From Clostridium sp. CF012 (GTDB taxonomy: Bacteria > Bacillota > Clostridia > Clostridiales > Clostridiaceae): a stretch of DNA of 64,000 bases. The position numbers were made by a program, and so were the translations under genes. This document shows, one piece after another, positions 35,118 through 44,134 of this stretch. The stretch is from contig NZ_JAHLEF010000012.1 of assembly GCF_018861755.1 (NCBI RefSeq), positions 1 to 64,000 of the forward strand, given 5' to 3'. Positions within the stretch are counted from its first letter, which is position 1; each line of letters begins with the position of its first letter. Below the pieces are notes generated by a model. It did not search any database. It had not been told where the DNA came from and saw only the letters and a program-made list of their open reading frames with translations.

Positions 35118-35483
35118 TTAGATTAATGCCTCTTTAAAATTCCTTACCCCACCCTTTGGATCTTCCACATCACCTATATATCGAGGAATCAAATGCACAT
35201 GTAAATGATCTATGGTTTGCCCAGCATATGTTCCTACATTTATGCCTATATTGTATCCCGCTGGTTCATATTGAACATCAAACATTTCTTTTACTTCATG
35301 CATTAAACTATATATTGCTTTAATCTCTTCTTCCGTTGCCTCAAAGAAGTTAGCAAAATGCCTCTTTGGTATAATTAAACAATGACCACTATTTACTGGG
35401 AAATGATCTAAGATAGCATAGATCAATTTATTCGCTACTATTATTTCTGATTCATTGTAGTTACAAAATATACATTCTGACAT
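35118..35483 (-). CDS. HIT-family nucleotide-binding protein
   Basis: A 121-residue protein of the histidine-triad superfamily, which hydrolyses or transfers nucleotidyl groups. The triad motif HLHVHLIPRY is intact near the C-terminus, and the N-terminal CIFCNYNESE could help bind zinc. LIIPKRHFANF is also typical. AAAGGAGG lies before the ATG. It follows the isochorismatase-like gene at 32 bp and precedes the kinase gene at 33 bp, so all four may share a transcript. It is near the usual length for the family. Confidence 0.92.
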   Translation of the reverse strand: MSECIFCNYNESEIIVANKLIYAILDHFPVNSGHCLIIPKRHFANFFEATEEEIKAIYSLMHEVKEMFDVQYEPAGYNIGINVGTYAGQTIDHLHVHLIPRYIGDVEDPKGGVRNFKEALI

Positions 35484-35515
35484 TTCATACGCCTCCTTTA
35501 TTATAAATTAAGCTA

Positions 35516-36013
35516 TTAATCTGTGCTCTCTAAAAAATACTCAAGAGCTTCATAGCTTACAACAGATCTTAACAATTGAATGCGTTTAATTTCATCATTA
35601 TCATACCCCGCAATACCATTTTGAAGTAAAAAAGTATTATAACCCCTTTCAATCGCACCATTGTAAGTAAAGAGGACACAATGTTCTGCTGCAAATCCAC
35701 TTATAACAATACAGTCTACACCTTCATTCTTTAGAATAGTATCCAGCTCCGTTTTCCAAAAGGAGTTGCTATAGCTTTTATGCACAAAAAAATCATTCTC
35801 TGATACTACTAATTCTTCCACATATTTAAAACCCTCAGTCTCTGGCCCTCCTGCTTCAACATCCTGTATGATTACCACAGGAAGTTTTTTCTCGCGGAAA
35901 TATTGACTGATTTCATTAATATATTCTACCGCTTTTTCAAATGATGACGTACATGACGTATCGTCTTTACAATTTTTTTGCATGTCTATTACTAAAAGAG
36001 CTACTTTTGACAT
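35516..36013 (-). CDS. Isochorismatase-family cysteine hydrolase
   Basis: A 165-residue hydrolase of the nicotinamidase/isochorismatase superfamily. The catalytic Asp is in LVIDMQKNC (Asp10), the Lys is probably in FVHKSYSNSFW, and the nucleophile Cys is in SGFAAEHCVLFT, so the triad is present. Such enzymes cleave amides such as nicotinamide, or vinyl ethers; the substrate cannot be chosen from sequence. GGAGGACATT-ATG precedes the start. It is upstream of the HIT gene, possibly in the same operon. Confidence 0.87.
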   Translation of the reverse strand: MSKVALLVIDMQKNCKDDTSCTSSFEKAVEYINEISQYFREKKLPVVIIQDVEAGGPETEGFKYVEELVVSENDFFVHKSYSNSFWKTELDTILKNEGVDCIVISGFAAEHCVLFTYNGAIERGYNTFLLQNGIAGYDNDEIKRIQLLRSVVSYEALEYFLESTD

Positions 36014-36198
36014 AATGTCCTCCTCTTGTCACATCTCTTTTAACTTAATGACTCATCACCATATTTATTCATTAAGAATGTAACATATATAATTTTACCA
36101 AAACATTCTACCTTTTCCAAGTTGAAAATTAATTAAAATAATACTTTCCTGTGTATAATAGTGTCTGGCCAACACGGTTTTGTCATATTTACAACCCT

Positions 36199-36576
36199 TT
36201 AATTTAGAATATATTTCTTTTTAATATACTTAATCCACTCATTTTGCAATTCGTTTTCTGTCATACCAAAAACCTCTACAAAATTAGCAGGTGATTTTAT
36301 TAAGTTATATAACTTATCATAACCAAACATATTAACTATTGATTCTACTATAGTGTATGAGTATTGGTATCCATCTTTCTTGAAAAATGCTTGAAAATCT
36401 TCGCCTGTGTCTAAATCATTAAACTGCGGTATCCTGTTATTTTTCACACCTGTACTAACTGTATTTTTAATCCATTCCTCATTATTATCTTTTGCTTCAT
36501 AAGAAGCAACTCCTTCATCTAGCCACCTAGGAGTATTCCTATTTATTTTTCTTATTAGAACATGTACAAGTTCGTG
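36199..36576 (-). pseudogene. 5'-truncated M1/MA-clan zinc metallopeptidase-like gene
   Basis: Starting at 36576 the frame reads HELVHVLIRKINRNTPRW and then LDEGVASYEAKD, so the zinc motif HExxH and the downstream glutamate ligand motif are both present. A stop codon (36577-36579) lies directly before HELVH, so the N-terminal part is missing. The first in-frame ATG (36447) lies downstream of the active site. The break lies about 24 bp from copy 2 of the dispersed repeat. I infer a dead peptidase gene of the peptidase_MA-like type. Confidence 0.75.
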
Positions 36577-36599
36577 TTATTATTTATCATCAATTTATA

Positions 36600-36735
36600 G
36601 TTAAATTTAACAGCATTCTTAACTAAGACCTAACTCCATAAAAATCAATGGTTTCAGTATGTCATTAGATTTTGGAGTTAAGTGCTTAATTAAATTCTTA
36701 TTAAATTTTACAAGATTTTAATTAAATTTAATTAC
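36600..36735 (+). repeat. Dispersed ~135-bp repeat, copy 2
   Basis: This copy has the best hairpin. CTAACTCCATAAAAATCAATG near 36630 pairs imperfectly with CATTAGATTTTGGAGTTAAG near 36663-36682, giving a stem of about 20 bp around GTTTCAGTATGT. It aligns over its length with copies at 1718 and 63676 and lies between a truncated peptidase gene and an orphan gene. Confidence 0.8.
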
Positions 36736-36814
36736 TCCTTTCAATCTAATTATATAAAAATTTGAGAACGACTTCCTGTGTTTTTGTGCCTTGTTTTGTC
36801 CGATTGAATAAATT

Positions 36815-36851
36815 AGTGGATTAGGAAGGGATTACCCCTACCTAATCCACT
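36815..36851 (-). terminator. Terminator overlapping the end of the orphan membrane-protein gene
   Basis: AGTGGATTAGG (36815-36825) pairs with CCTAATCCACT (36841-36851). The right arm contains the last codons and stop of the minus-strand gene. On the minus strand AATTTATT follows. Confidence 0.75.
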
Positions 36852-38107
36852 TTATTTAATATTTCTTTAATTTCTTTATTGTCAGAAATCATAAGTTGAA
36901 AAATATCAGTATTTCTATTTATAACGGAAGATACATTTTCATAAATCTGCTTTTCTATATATAATTCTTCTAAATTATCCCCATCTATCAAGCTATATAT
37001 ATATTCAAGGGTTTTATCTAAAAATACAGAAATGTCTTTTAGTAAATTAATATCTTTGACTTTATAGCTTTCCAGGCAAAAGGCTACAGATTCGCTTATT
37101 AGTGAAACAGTTCCACTACTTACATTAGTTCCACTTTCTAAGATTAATAAATTTAATTCGATTTTTTTTAATTTCAACAATATATCATCACTAAAGGAAA
37201 CCAATAAACTTAGCGATGCTTTATCAAGTTTTTTACTTGTAGGAATCTCTTTAATTAAACTTTCAGATAAATCGTTTTTTAAATATAAGTAAGTTAACAC
37301 ACCTCCAAATAAATATATGCTATTAATTATTGAACTTAGTAAGAACTTACCAAATAGTGAAGAAACAACTGTTATAAGGCATCCAGTAGCATACACTATT
37401 GAGAGTTTATTGATTTTATTTGTAATTTTGGAGACTTTATTAATGAAAATAGTCGTAGTATTGTCTACTATATTTGGTCTTAAAACTTTTATAAATTCTT
37501 TGATTTTTTCTATTTCCAGATTATTTAAGTCCTTTGTGCTTTGTAGCATGATTTTTTCATCTAAAGATTTTTGAACTTCCTTCTTTTTAGCATTTTCAAA
37601 TTCTAATTTTTCATCTAAGACCTTTTGCTCCTCTTTTTTCCTCAAATCTTCAAATTTTAATTGTTCTTCTTTTTTTAATTCCTTAAAATGAAAAAGTTCC
37701 TCCTTAGTCATTTCAAGATATTGAGATTCTGAGACAAACAAAGCTGTAGGATATGTTTTTAGTTTATATGAATCATCAAAGATGGTATAAACAAACTCTC
37801 CCTTTTCTTCATCCATTTTAAAGACAGAGTATGCTTCACCCTCCTTTAAATTTTCTATGTTTAAAGTGCCTGAATATACTACGTCTTTTATGGATTGTAA
37901 TAGCCTATTGGTTGGATAGAAAATTTGGTCAGGCACAACTATTTCCACACCGCCTTTTTCGTTTACAACCCTATAGCAAGGCATTACCTTGAAATCATAT
38001 TCATAGGTATATTTAGTTGTTGTATCAAGTACAATATATTCTTTCCCACATATAAATTCAGCTTTTTCTGTACGGCATGTTTTTAATTCCAAATATTCTC
38101 TTTTCAT
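36842..38107 (-). CDS. Unrecognised 421-aa protein with coiled coil and membrane segments
   Basis: I do not recognise this protein. Residues 1-135 are a soluble beta-rich domain (EYLELKTCRTEKAEFICG, YTIFDDSYKLKTY). Residues ~135-215 are a Lys/Glu-rich coiled coil with a loosely repeated KKEEQKxLDEKLEFE pattern. Two hydrophobic segments follow at ~240-285 (IVYATGCLITVVSSLFG, SIINSIYLFGGVLTYLYL), then a helical C-terminal domain. The start has AAAGGAGGAGATATTT-ATG. It is a single gene flanked by a dispersed repeat and a broken NUDIX gene, an accessory setting. Confidence 0.8.
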   Translation of the reverse strand: MKREYLELKTCRTEKAEFICGKEYIVLDTTTKYTYEYDFKVMPCYRVVNEKGGVEIVVPDQIFYPTNRLLQSIKDVVYSGTLNIENLKEGEAYSVFKMDEEKGEFVYTIFDDSYKLKTYPTALFVSESQYLEMTKEELFHFKELKKEEQLKFEDLRKKEEQKVLDEKLEFENAKKKEVQKSLDEKIMLQSTKDLNNLEIEKIKEFIKVLRPNIVDNTTTIFINKVSKITNKINKLSIVYATGCLITVVSSLFGKFLLSSIINSIYLFGGVLTYLYLKNDLSESLIKEIPTSKKLDKASLSLLVSFSDDILLKLKKIELNLLILESGTNVSSGTVSLISESVAFCLESYKVKDINLLKDISVFLDKTLEYIYSLIDGDNLEELYIEKQIYENVSSVINRNTDIFQLMISDNKEIKEILNKVD

Positions 38108-38222
38108 AAATATCTCCTCCTTTAAAAAGAAAATTAATTCGCCATATTATTCATGTTGCAAAATTACTATTAAGCAACGCTTTATATATTATAGACTATT
38201 TTCTATTTTTTTATATTATATC

Positions 38223-38405
38223 TCAAATTCTTATTTCTCTTATGATTGCCTCTTCACTTAATTCATCCATGGTAACTCGACCGCCTGGAATATAATAATA
38301 AGTTTAATGTTCATCTTTCATAATTAATAATTTATTATCATGCATTATAATACCTGCTACCCTATAATTAAATCTTCCTTCATCAGTTTTAAATAAAATA
38401 TCCAT
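38223..38405 (-). pseudogene. NUDIX hydrolase, truncated with in-frame stop
   Basis: Sixty codons begin MDILFKTDEGRFNYRVAGII, continue to LLIMKDEH, then hit TAA, then resume in the same frame with TYYYIPGGRVTMDELSEEA and IIREIRI before a stop. This is the start of a NUDIX hydrolase running into the Nudix box (GGx-E...REI), which breaks off before the REUXEEXG core. GGGGGAGAAT precedes the ATG. The 520-bp stretch from 38108 to 38628 holds nothing else that I can identify. Confidence 0.82.
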
Positions 38406-38628
38406 ATTCTCCCCCTTAAAATAATACCATTCATAAGGCTATATACTATTAAATCAAAGCTTATCCATATACTAGTTATACCATAAATTATAAATATTAG
38501 AAATATTAACGTGTTTTATAAAAGAAAAGATTAGAATGGATTTTATATAACTAATAAGGTAAAATATATATATACAGAATATTAAGTGCTTTTCTATAAA
38601 AAATCAAATAAACTTGGGGGGATTTTAT

Positions 38629-39090
38629 ATGAATATTATATTAGTGGAAGTAAATATTGATAACTGGCAAGAATGTGTTAGCTTAAAAGTGGCAGAGAAT
38701 CAAAAAAAATTTGTAACCTCTAATTCATTTTCTTTGGCACAATCAAAATATGAACCTGAATGCACACCTATGTGTATTTATAATGATGAGACTATGGTTG
38801 GTTTTGTTATGCTTGCCGAAGAAAAAGATGATGAGAAATTTTGGATTTGCAGGTTTATGATTGATGAAAAATTCCAAGGAAAGGGATATGGCAAGGCATC
38901 ATTGGCAAAGATCATGGACTACATTGCAACTAATTATGATTATGATGAGGTATATCTTAGCGAGGTACCTGAAAATGCAAGAGCTAAAGGTTTATATAAG
39001 CGTTTTGGCTTTGAATTTACAGGTGAAATTGAAGATGAAGAAGAAGTTATGATATTTAAAATTAAGTCCATTTCTGGTTTGTTTAGTTAA
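38629..39090 (+). CDS. GNAT acetyltransferase, spermine/spermidine (BltD-like) type
   Basis: A 153-residue acetyl-CoA-dependent N-acetyltransferase. The acetyl-CoA loop is visible in FQGKGYGKASL, after RFMIDEK. The N-terminal pattern NWQECVSLKVAENQKKFV and SLAQSKYEPECTP matches the BltD-like polyamine acetyltransferases of Firmicutes. GGGGGGATTTTAT precedes the ATG at 38629; the frame's earlier ATG lacks a site. It is convergent with the glycosylase gene, ending 9 bp from it. The substrate is inferred from family resemblance. Confidence 0.85.
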   Translation: MNIILVEVNIDNWQECVSLKVAENQKKFVTSNSFSLAQSKYEPECTPMCIYNDETMVGFVMLAEEKDDEKFWICRFMIDEKFQGKGYGKASLAKIMDYIATNYDYDEVYLSEVPENARAKGLYKRFGFEFTGEIEDEEEVMIFKIKSISGLFS

Positions 39091-39099
39091 TATTTATAT

Positions 39100-39714
39100 C
39101 TATTTTACAGATACCCAAACATTACTTTTTATATAAAATCGCCATTTAAAATCCTTTGCTTCTTCAGCATAATCAATTCCAATTCTTTTAGCTTCAATAA
39201 TTTCAAATTTTTCTTTATATATTGATTCTTCTATATATAGGTTGTTTTCACATAAATCTTGTTTGTTATTTTCTATATTTATATTCATTGCTATGCAAAG
39301 TTTTGAGGGACCTGAAGTCAAGTTTTTAAATTGAGCTTTTGTCAATTCATCATAGGATTTATTAAATCTTGACTTTGACATTTCTTCTAGTCCTTCTATT
39401 GGCTCAATTGCTCTAATTAGAACTCCTTCTGGTGAGCCTTCTTCTTTTGTTATCACATTAAAGCAATGATACATACCATAAATAAAATATACATATGCTA
39501 TCCCAGGCTTGCCATATAGGGCTTCTAATCTAGGTGTTTTTTTCCCTCCGTAAGCATGGGAAGCCTTATCTATTGATCCAATATATGCTTCAGTTTCAAC
39601 TATCTTTCCGCTTAACTTCACTCCATTAACTTCATGTACAAGCACTTTCCCTAAAAGTGCCCTCGCAACCTGTAAAGTTTCTTTAGCATAAAATTCTCTA
39701 GTAAGTTTCACCAC
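39100..39714 (-). CDS. DNA-3-methyladenine glycosylase (AAG/MPG family)
   Basis: A 204-residue base-excision-repair enzyme that removes alkylated purines. Diagnostic segments are [50 protein letters not shown] and [12 protein letters not shown]. The EAY glutamate and the intercalating Tyr region are intact. Two successive GTG codons follow GAGGAGTGATTT; the first (39714) is used here. Length is normal for the bacterial family. It is a single gene. Confidence 0.95.
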   Translation of the reverse strand: MVKLTREFYAKETLQVARALLGKVLVHEVNGVKLSGKIVETEAYIGSIDKASHAYGGKKTPRLEALYGKPGIAYVYFIYGMYHCFNVITKEEGSPEGVLIRAIEPIEGLEEMSKSRFNKSYDELTKAQFKNLTSGPSKLCIAMNINIENNKQDLCENNLYIEESIYKEKFEIIEAKRIGIDYAEEAKDFKWRFYIKSNVWVSVK

Positions 39715-39772
39715 AAATCACTCCTCATAAATATATTCTATCATATTAAAATCTTTTAGTTTGTGACTCAAT

Positions 39773-39802
39773 ATAGACATAGCCCATAAATGTTATGTCT
39801 AT
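39773..39802. other. 9-bp hairpin between two genes
   Basis: ATAGACATA (39773-39781) pairs with TATGTCTAT (39794-39802). It lies just past the small membrane-protein gene on the minus strand. A possible weak terminator. Confidence 0.4.
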
Positions 39803-39825
39803 TCAATGGAGTACGTTTGAAACTA

Positions 39826-40014
39826 CTAAACAGTTTTATTTACCCATAACAAAATGCATATACTAAGATACATAAATGTAATAACAACAAAAGAAACAAT
39901 CTTTAATACCTTCTTATCTCTTCTCATCCCTATTATCACAGACGCTAGAAATGCTACCTCCAGAAGTGGTAATAAAAATATTAGAATATTTTCAAAGATT
40001 AATTTATGTGACAT
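39826..40014 (-). CDS. Small membrane protein, 62 aa
   Basis: A 62-residue hydrophobic protein with two probable helices (ENILIFLLPLLEVAFLASVI and VSFVVITFMYLSICILLW) separated by a basic loop (GMRRDKKVLK). AAGGAGGC lies too close to the first ATG but seven bases before the ATG at 40014, which was chosen. No family was recognised. It may be a real small protein given the strong ribosome binding site. Confidence 0.6.
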   Translation of the reverse strand: MSHKLIFENILIFLLPLLEVAFLASVIIGMRRDKKVLKIVSFVVITFMYLSICILLWVNKTV

Positions 40015-40154
40015 TTTCATGCCTCCTTATATTAAATGCTATGTTATACATATATATAAATAGTTTGCTACTTTTTTCATTTACTATGCTACTACATTAT
40101 TAAATTTAAGTGTTTTATGCTTCAAAATTGGCAACTATTATAATCAAAAAAATA

Positions 40155-40177
40155 AAAGCAGGGAATATCTCTGCTTT
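40155..40177 (-). terminator. Terminator of the amidase-domain gene
   Basis: AAAGCAG (40155-40161) pairs with CTGCTTT (40171-40177). On the minus strand it is followed by TATTTTTTTG. It lies directly after the stop codon. Confidence 0.85.
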
Positions 40178-40178
40178 A

Positions 40179-40688
40179 TCATAATATGATTTTAAGAAAA
40201 TGCATCTTTTTATAGTTATAGCTTTTTTTATAAGTTTCATTAAGCTGATTAAATGTATGTTGCGATATACGAGGTTCCCTATTTTTACCTTCATCTATAA
40301 AGGAGGTTATTATTGCAGCATGAAAAATTGTATTCTCGTAGTTTTCGTAAAATATGACATCTCCGATTTCAAGCTTTGTTATATCCTCAACTTCCAGGCC
40401 TTTAATTACATTTCTATTTATCCTTTGATTTACTTTTAAATACCAGTATAGAGAATGAGCAACAGTCCAACAAACTGAACCTTTACCTTGTTTTATATCA
40501 TACCACCATGGCCTAATGATATTGCGATCCATAGGTGCACCCCCTGCATTTAAACATTGAGAGACAAAGTTAGTACAATCCCCTCCGTTTTCATTTATAG
40601 ATGGAAAGTATTTGTATTTCTTGTTTGGCTCAAGTGCATATTTCACAGCATAATTCACAGCTTCCACCCTATTATATTTATTGAGCAT
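40179..40688 (-). CDS. Putative amidase-domain protein (Amidase_6 type)
   Basis: A 169-residue protein matching the putative amidase domain often found in clostridial and bacillar proteins. It begins YNRVEAVNYAVKYALEPNKK. The probable nucleophile is Cys38 in GGDCTNFVSQCL, and the His candidates are in FHAAIITSF and ISQHTFNQ. WWYDIKQGKGS is also typical. No signal peptide is visible, so it may act inside the cell, the spore or the mother cell. It is monocistronic, starting after AAGGAGTAATTTT. Confidence 0.85.
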   Translation of the reverse strand: MLNKYNRVEAVNYAVKYALEPNKKYKYFPSINENGGDCTNFVSQCLNAGGAPMDRNIIRPWWYDIKQGKGSVCWTVAHSLYWYLKVNQRINRNVIKGLEVEDITKLEIGDVIFYENYENTIFHAAIITSFIDEGKNREPRISQHTFNQLNETYKKSYNYKKMHFLKIIL

Positions 40689-40761
40689 AAAATTACTCCT
40701 TAAAAATTATTATTAGAATATATTATGCTATACAGCTTTATTGTTTACAGTTAATTATCCA

Positions 40762-41943
40762 TTAGCATTTATATTGCTGAGGTTTACTCATAAACCTATT
40801 TATTTTCTCAGAACCTACTAACATAATTAATATAGTGCATAATAAAAAATACGAAAAAATTGCAATACTAGTTTTAGACGCAATAAATCCTAAAATAGGT
40901 GGCATAAACATACTTCCCATATAAGCAAACCCCATTTGTAATCCCATGATAGATTGTGATGCACTCTTTCCAAAACGCTTCGGTGTTTCATGGAGCATGC
41001 ATGGATAAATTGGTGCACAACCAAGCCCCACAAGAATTAATCCAATCATTGAAAAATAAATTGGTAAAGGTAATAATAAACAAAATGCTCCTATAATACA
41101 AATAACTTGCCCTACTCTAATAAGTATTCTATTATTAAATTTCATTGTAAGAAAACCTGATAATAACCTTCCTATTGTAATGCCTGCATAAAATAGAGAA
41201 ATCCATCTTGCAGCTTGACCAGCTGATAGCCCTTTATAATTTACTAAATAACTACTTCCCCATAGCCCAGCTGTACTTTCTGTTGCACAATAAGATACAA
41301 AAGAAACCAAGGCCAATTTCACACCGGGAATTCTTAAAGCACTGGTATTCCCAGTACTTTTTTCTTTTTCATCATCTGCTTTGTCATATTTTCTTTCGAT
41401 TCTCTTCCATAACGGTAATGTTATAAAAAGTACAAATACCAGACTAATCTGGATCATGGCAATTGTAAAGTATCCTTTTTTCCATTCATTATTCTTTAAT
41501 ATATATAAAGACATAATAACTGGACCTAAAGTTGCACCAACTCCCCAAAAACAATGAAGCCAGCTCATATGTTTAGCCTTATAATGGACTGCCACAAAAT
41601 TATTTAAGGCTGCATCAACTGAGCCTCCACCAAGCCCTAAGGGTATAGCCATTATACATAACCATATAAATGAATTTGAAACTGAGAAGCCAACTAAAGC
41701 CACAGCCGTCATGGTTACACTAACAAATGTCACTTTACCCGTGCCAAAACGTTTGATTAATCTACCACTGAGTAAACTTGAAACAATTGTTCCACAAGAT
41801 ATAATCATAAATATTACTCCAGCTCCAGACAATGCTACAGATAAATCAGTCTGCATAGCAGGCCATGCGCAGCCTAATATTGAATCCGGTAAACCAAGAC
41901 TAATAAATGCCAAATAAATAATAATTAAAAGTAATGTTAACAT
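40762..41943 (-). CDS. MFS transporter (FucP/sugar-type)
   Basis: A 393-residue major facilitator with 12 helices. The N-terminus (ALGLPDSILG-like FISLGLPDSILGCAWPAM) and GRLIKRFGTGKVTFVS are like the FucP/YbjJ group of sugar porters. AAGGGAGTATT precedes the ATG at 41943. It follows the PHP-domain gene by 35 bp, and both lie downstream of a ROK regulator, which suggests sugar-controlled expression. Substrate unknown. Confidence 0.83.
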   Translation of the reverse strand: MLTLLLIIIYLAFISLGLPDSILGCAWPAMQTDLSVALSGAGVIFMIISCGTIVSSLLSGRLIKRFGTGKVTFVSVTMTAVALVGFSVSNSFIWLCIMAIPLGLGGGSVDAALNNFVAVHYKAKHMSWLHCFWGVGATLGPVIMSLYILKNNEWKKGYFTIAMIQISLVFVLFITLPLWKRIERKYDKADDEKEKSTGNTSALRIPGVKLALVSFVSYCATESTAGLWGSSYLVNYKGLSAGQAARWISLFYAGITIGRLLSGFLTMKFNNRILIRVGQVICIIGAFCLLLPLPIYFSMIGLILVGLGCAPIYPCMLHETPKRFGKSASQSIMGLQMGFAYMGSMFMPPILGFIASKTSIAIFSYFLLCTILIMLVGSEKINRFMSKPQQYKC

Positions 41944-41978
41944 AATACTCCCTTCTTTCAAACCATGATATAACCATA

Positions 41979-42959
41979 TTATTCCCCTTTAGTAATTCCT
42001 TTAATTATAAGATTTTCAAAATCAATCAAGCCTTCATTTATTAGATCAATGCATGCTAAACCTTTGCTTCTGGATTTTGACAGTTTTCGTATCAATGCAT
42101 GATAAATTTCTTCTTCTGAATTTTGACAATGAACATCACCTAATTTTATTGCCGGTTTTGTTTTTCCATGAAAATCGCTGCCAATAGTCTTAATTAAACC
42201 ATATTTTTCTACCTGACTTGCATAGAACTGAATTTGGTCCGCGGAATGATAACTGCTATACACTTCCAGCCCCACAATTCCAACCTGTACAATATGACGT
42301 ATGAGTTCTTCGTTTTCATTAACATTGTTTCCAGGATGTGCTAAAATTGGAATTCCCCCCGCTGCATAAATTAACTCAATGGCCTCTATTAAACTCATAA
42401 ATTCCATTGGTACATACGCTCCCTTACCCATAGAACAAATATCCCAATAAAAATTCACATAGGGATTATCACTTCTCTCGCCATTGGGATAAAACGGACT
42501 CATTAGTGTATTGTTCTTATTCGCATCATCCTTAAGTGCTACTTCTGCAATCATTTCTCCGGTTACAACACCGTTTCTCGACAGTTTCATGACTTCATTG
42601 TTATCAAAGGCAATACCCATTTGCTTTACAATCACCATTCGTTTCCTGGATGCCAAGCGTTCTTGATCATAAACACTTTGTTCTATCTTCTCAAAAGCTT
42701 CATATGTCACATCGATACCATACCCTAAAACATGCAAATCCACACCTCTAAACCTACAGTCTAATTCGATGGCCGGAATCAATTGAAGTCCGAATTGATC
42801 TGCATATAACTTGGCTTCCATAACTCCTCTCACAGAATTATGGTCTGCTAAAGCCACTACTTTTACATCAGCTTCAAAGCAAAACTCCATTAATTCTTTT
42901 GGTGAAAATTCACCGTCAATACTGACATTCGAATGCATATGTAAATCTAACCAACCCAT
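41979..42959 (-). CDS. PHP-domain phosphoesterase
   Basis: A 326-residue metal-dependent phosphoesterase. The metal-binding motifs are DLHMHSNVSIDG, ALADHNSV, PILAHPGN and IGSDFHGKTKP. This resembles the YciV/TrpH-like PHP proteins, which hydrolyse nucleoside bisphosphates or short RNAs, although the sugar-transport context here suggests a sugar-phosphate or phosphoglycan substrate (inference). The start at 42959 is preceded by GGGGGGCTCTAAT; the frame extends upstream without a site. It lies 45 bp after the ROK gene. Confidence 0.87.
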   Translation of the reverse strand: MGWLDLHMHSNVSIDGEFSPKELMEFCFEADVKVVALADHNSVRGVMEAKLYADQFGLQLIPAIELDCRFRGVDLHVLGYGIDVTYEAFEKIEQSVYDQERLASRKRMVIVKQMGIAFDNNEVMKLSRNGVVTGEMIAEVALKDDANKNNTLMSPFYPNGERSDNPYVNFYWDICSMGKGAYVPMEFMSLIEAIELIYAAGGIPILAHPGNNVNENEELIRHIVQVGIVGLEVYSSYHSADQIQFYASQVEKYGLIKTIGSDFHGKTKPAIKLGDVHCQNSEEEIYHALIRKLSKSRSKGLACIDLINEGLIDFENLIIKGITKGE

Positions 42960-43004
42960 ATTAGAGCCCCCCTTTTTATACTTTAACACATTACTATTTG
43001 AATT

Positions 43005-44033
43005 TTACGGGTTTATTTTACGAATCGGATTATTTACATATTCTAAAGTCATCGAACTCAAACCCTTTAAATAATATTCTTGAATATTATGTTCTAAGAT
43101 AATTTTTGGTATATGGTTTTTAGGAATTATTTCACTGACCAAGAGGCATATTTCATCCATCATATCATCTGACAGTGCAGTTCCAGTCATTACAATTGTG
43201 TGTGGATTAATAATCGCCGTCAAAGAACAAATGGTCTTTGCTACAAGCTGGATAGTATCTTCTCTGTTTTTTAACAGTTCCTTTTGCTTCTCATGTGTAC
43301 ATCCAAGGGGTAGATAAGAAACTTCTCCTGCAAAATTCGTATTTCCACGAATGATATGCCCGTCTACAATAATTCCTGAACCGGGCCAATTGTCCTTATA
43401 AAAAGCAACTACTGCTATAGATGTGTCCTCCTGATATTCTCCCGCTTGATAAACTCCATACGCAATGGAATTCATATCATTCTCAATTACAACATCCATC
43501 CCTAATTTATTAGTCAAACGTTCTGCCAAAGCGCAGTTGCCCAATTCTTCAATGTCACAAATATCAATGACATTTTGTTGGTTCACCACTCCGGGTATTC
43601 CAATCCCTACGGCCTTGATATTCTCATATTTAGCTATGAGCTGCTCAACAGTATTTTCTATGACGTCATAATCAATACGTGCACTCACCATAGACTTTTC
43701 CTTTATAACATCCCCTACAAGATTTACCACCGCATAAGTTAAAATTTTACTCCTGTTTTCATATGTCATATAAATACAACAGATATAGGAGTAATTCTCA
43801 TTAAACCGGTAAAACTGTGCTGGTCTTCCAATGCTCGAATATTCATTTGTTCCTTCTAAGATTTCTCCTGTAGCAGCTAATTCATTTAAAATGGTATTAC
43901 AAGTTGCAACACTAAGCCCCGTAATTCTAGCAATAGTTGTTTTTGTTCCACCGGTTAATGCCTTTAGTGCATTCTTCACGATTTCCACGTTATATCTTTT
44001 AACCTGAGCAGTATTACTGACAATTTGTTTCAT
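43005..44033 (-). CDS. ROK-family transcriptional regulator
   Basis: A 342-residue regulator. The N-terminal winged helix (~10-75) reads KTTIARITGLSVATCNTILN. A ROK domain follows with GVGIPGVV and ENDMNSIAYG. The zinc-binding Cys cluster (CxCGxxGC) of typical ROK proteins is missing; the region reads YLPLGCTHEKQK. Kinase activity is therefore unlikely, and it should be a sugar-responsive repressor. GAGGAATAGAA precedes the ATG. Two palindromes of shared sequence lie directly upstream, consistent with autorepression and control of the PHP-MFS genes. Confidence 0.87.
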   Translation of the reverse strand: MKQIVSNTAQVKRYNVEIVKNALKALTGGTKTTIARITGLSVATCNTILNELAATGEILEGTNEYSSIGRPAQFYRFNENYSYICCIYMTYENRSKILTYAVVNLVGDVIKEKSMVSARIDYDVIENTVEQLIAKYENIKAVGIGIPGVVNQQNVIDICDIEELGNCALAERLTNKLGMDVVIENDMNSIAYGVYQAGEYQEDTSIAVVAFYKDNWPGSGIIVDGHIIRGNTNFAGEVSYLPLGCTHEKQKELLKNREDTIQLVAKTICSLTAIINPHTIVMTGTALSDDMMDEICLLVSEIIPKNHIPKIILEHNIQEYYLKGLSSMTLEYVNNPIRKINP

Positions 44034-44062
44034 TTCTATTCCTCGATTCCTTTTTATTGTTT

Positions 44063-44083
44063 TTATTATAATACCTATAATAA
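44063..44083. promoter_or_regulatory. Operator-like palindrome 1 for the ROK gene
   Basis: TTATTATA-N5-TATAATAA, 30 bp upstream of the ROK start codon. It shares both half-sites and the spacer length with the larger palindrome at 44135-44169. Confidence 0.6.
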
Positions 44084-44134
44084 TACTTCTAATTCATTTT
44101 GATAATGCTTAGAATCATACTTACAAACATTATA

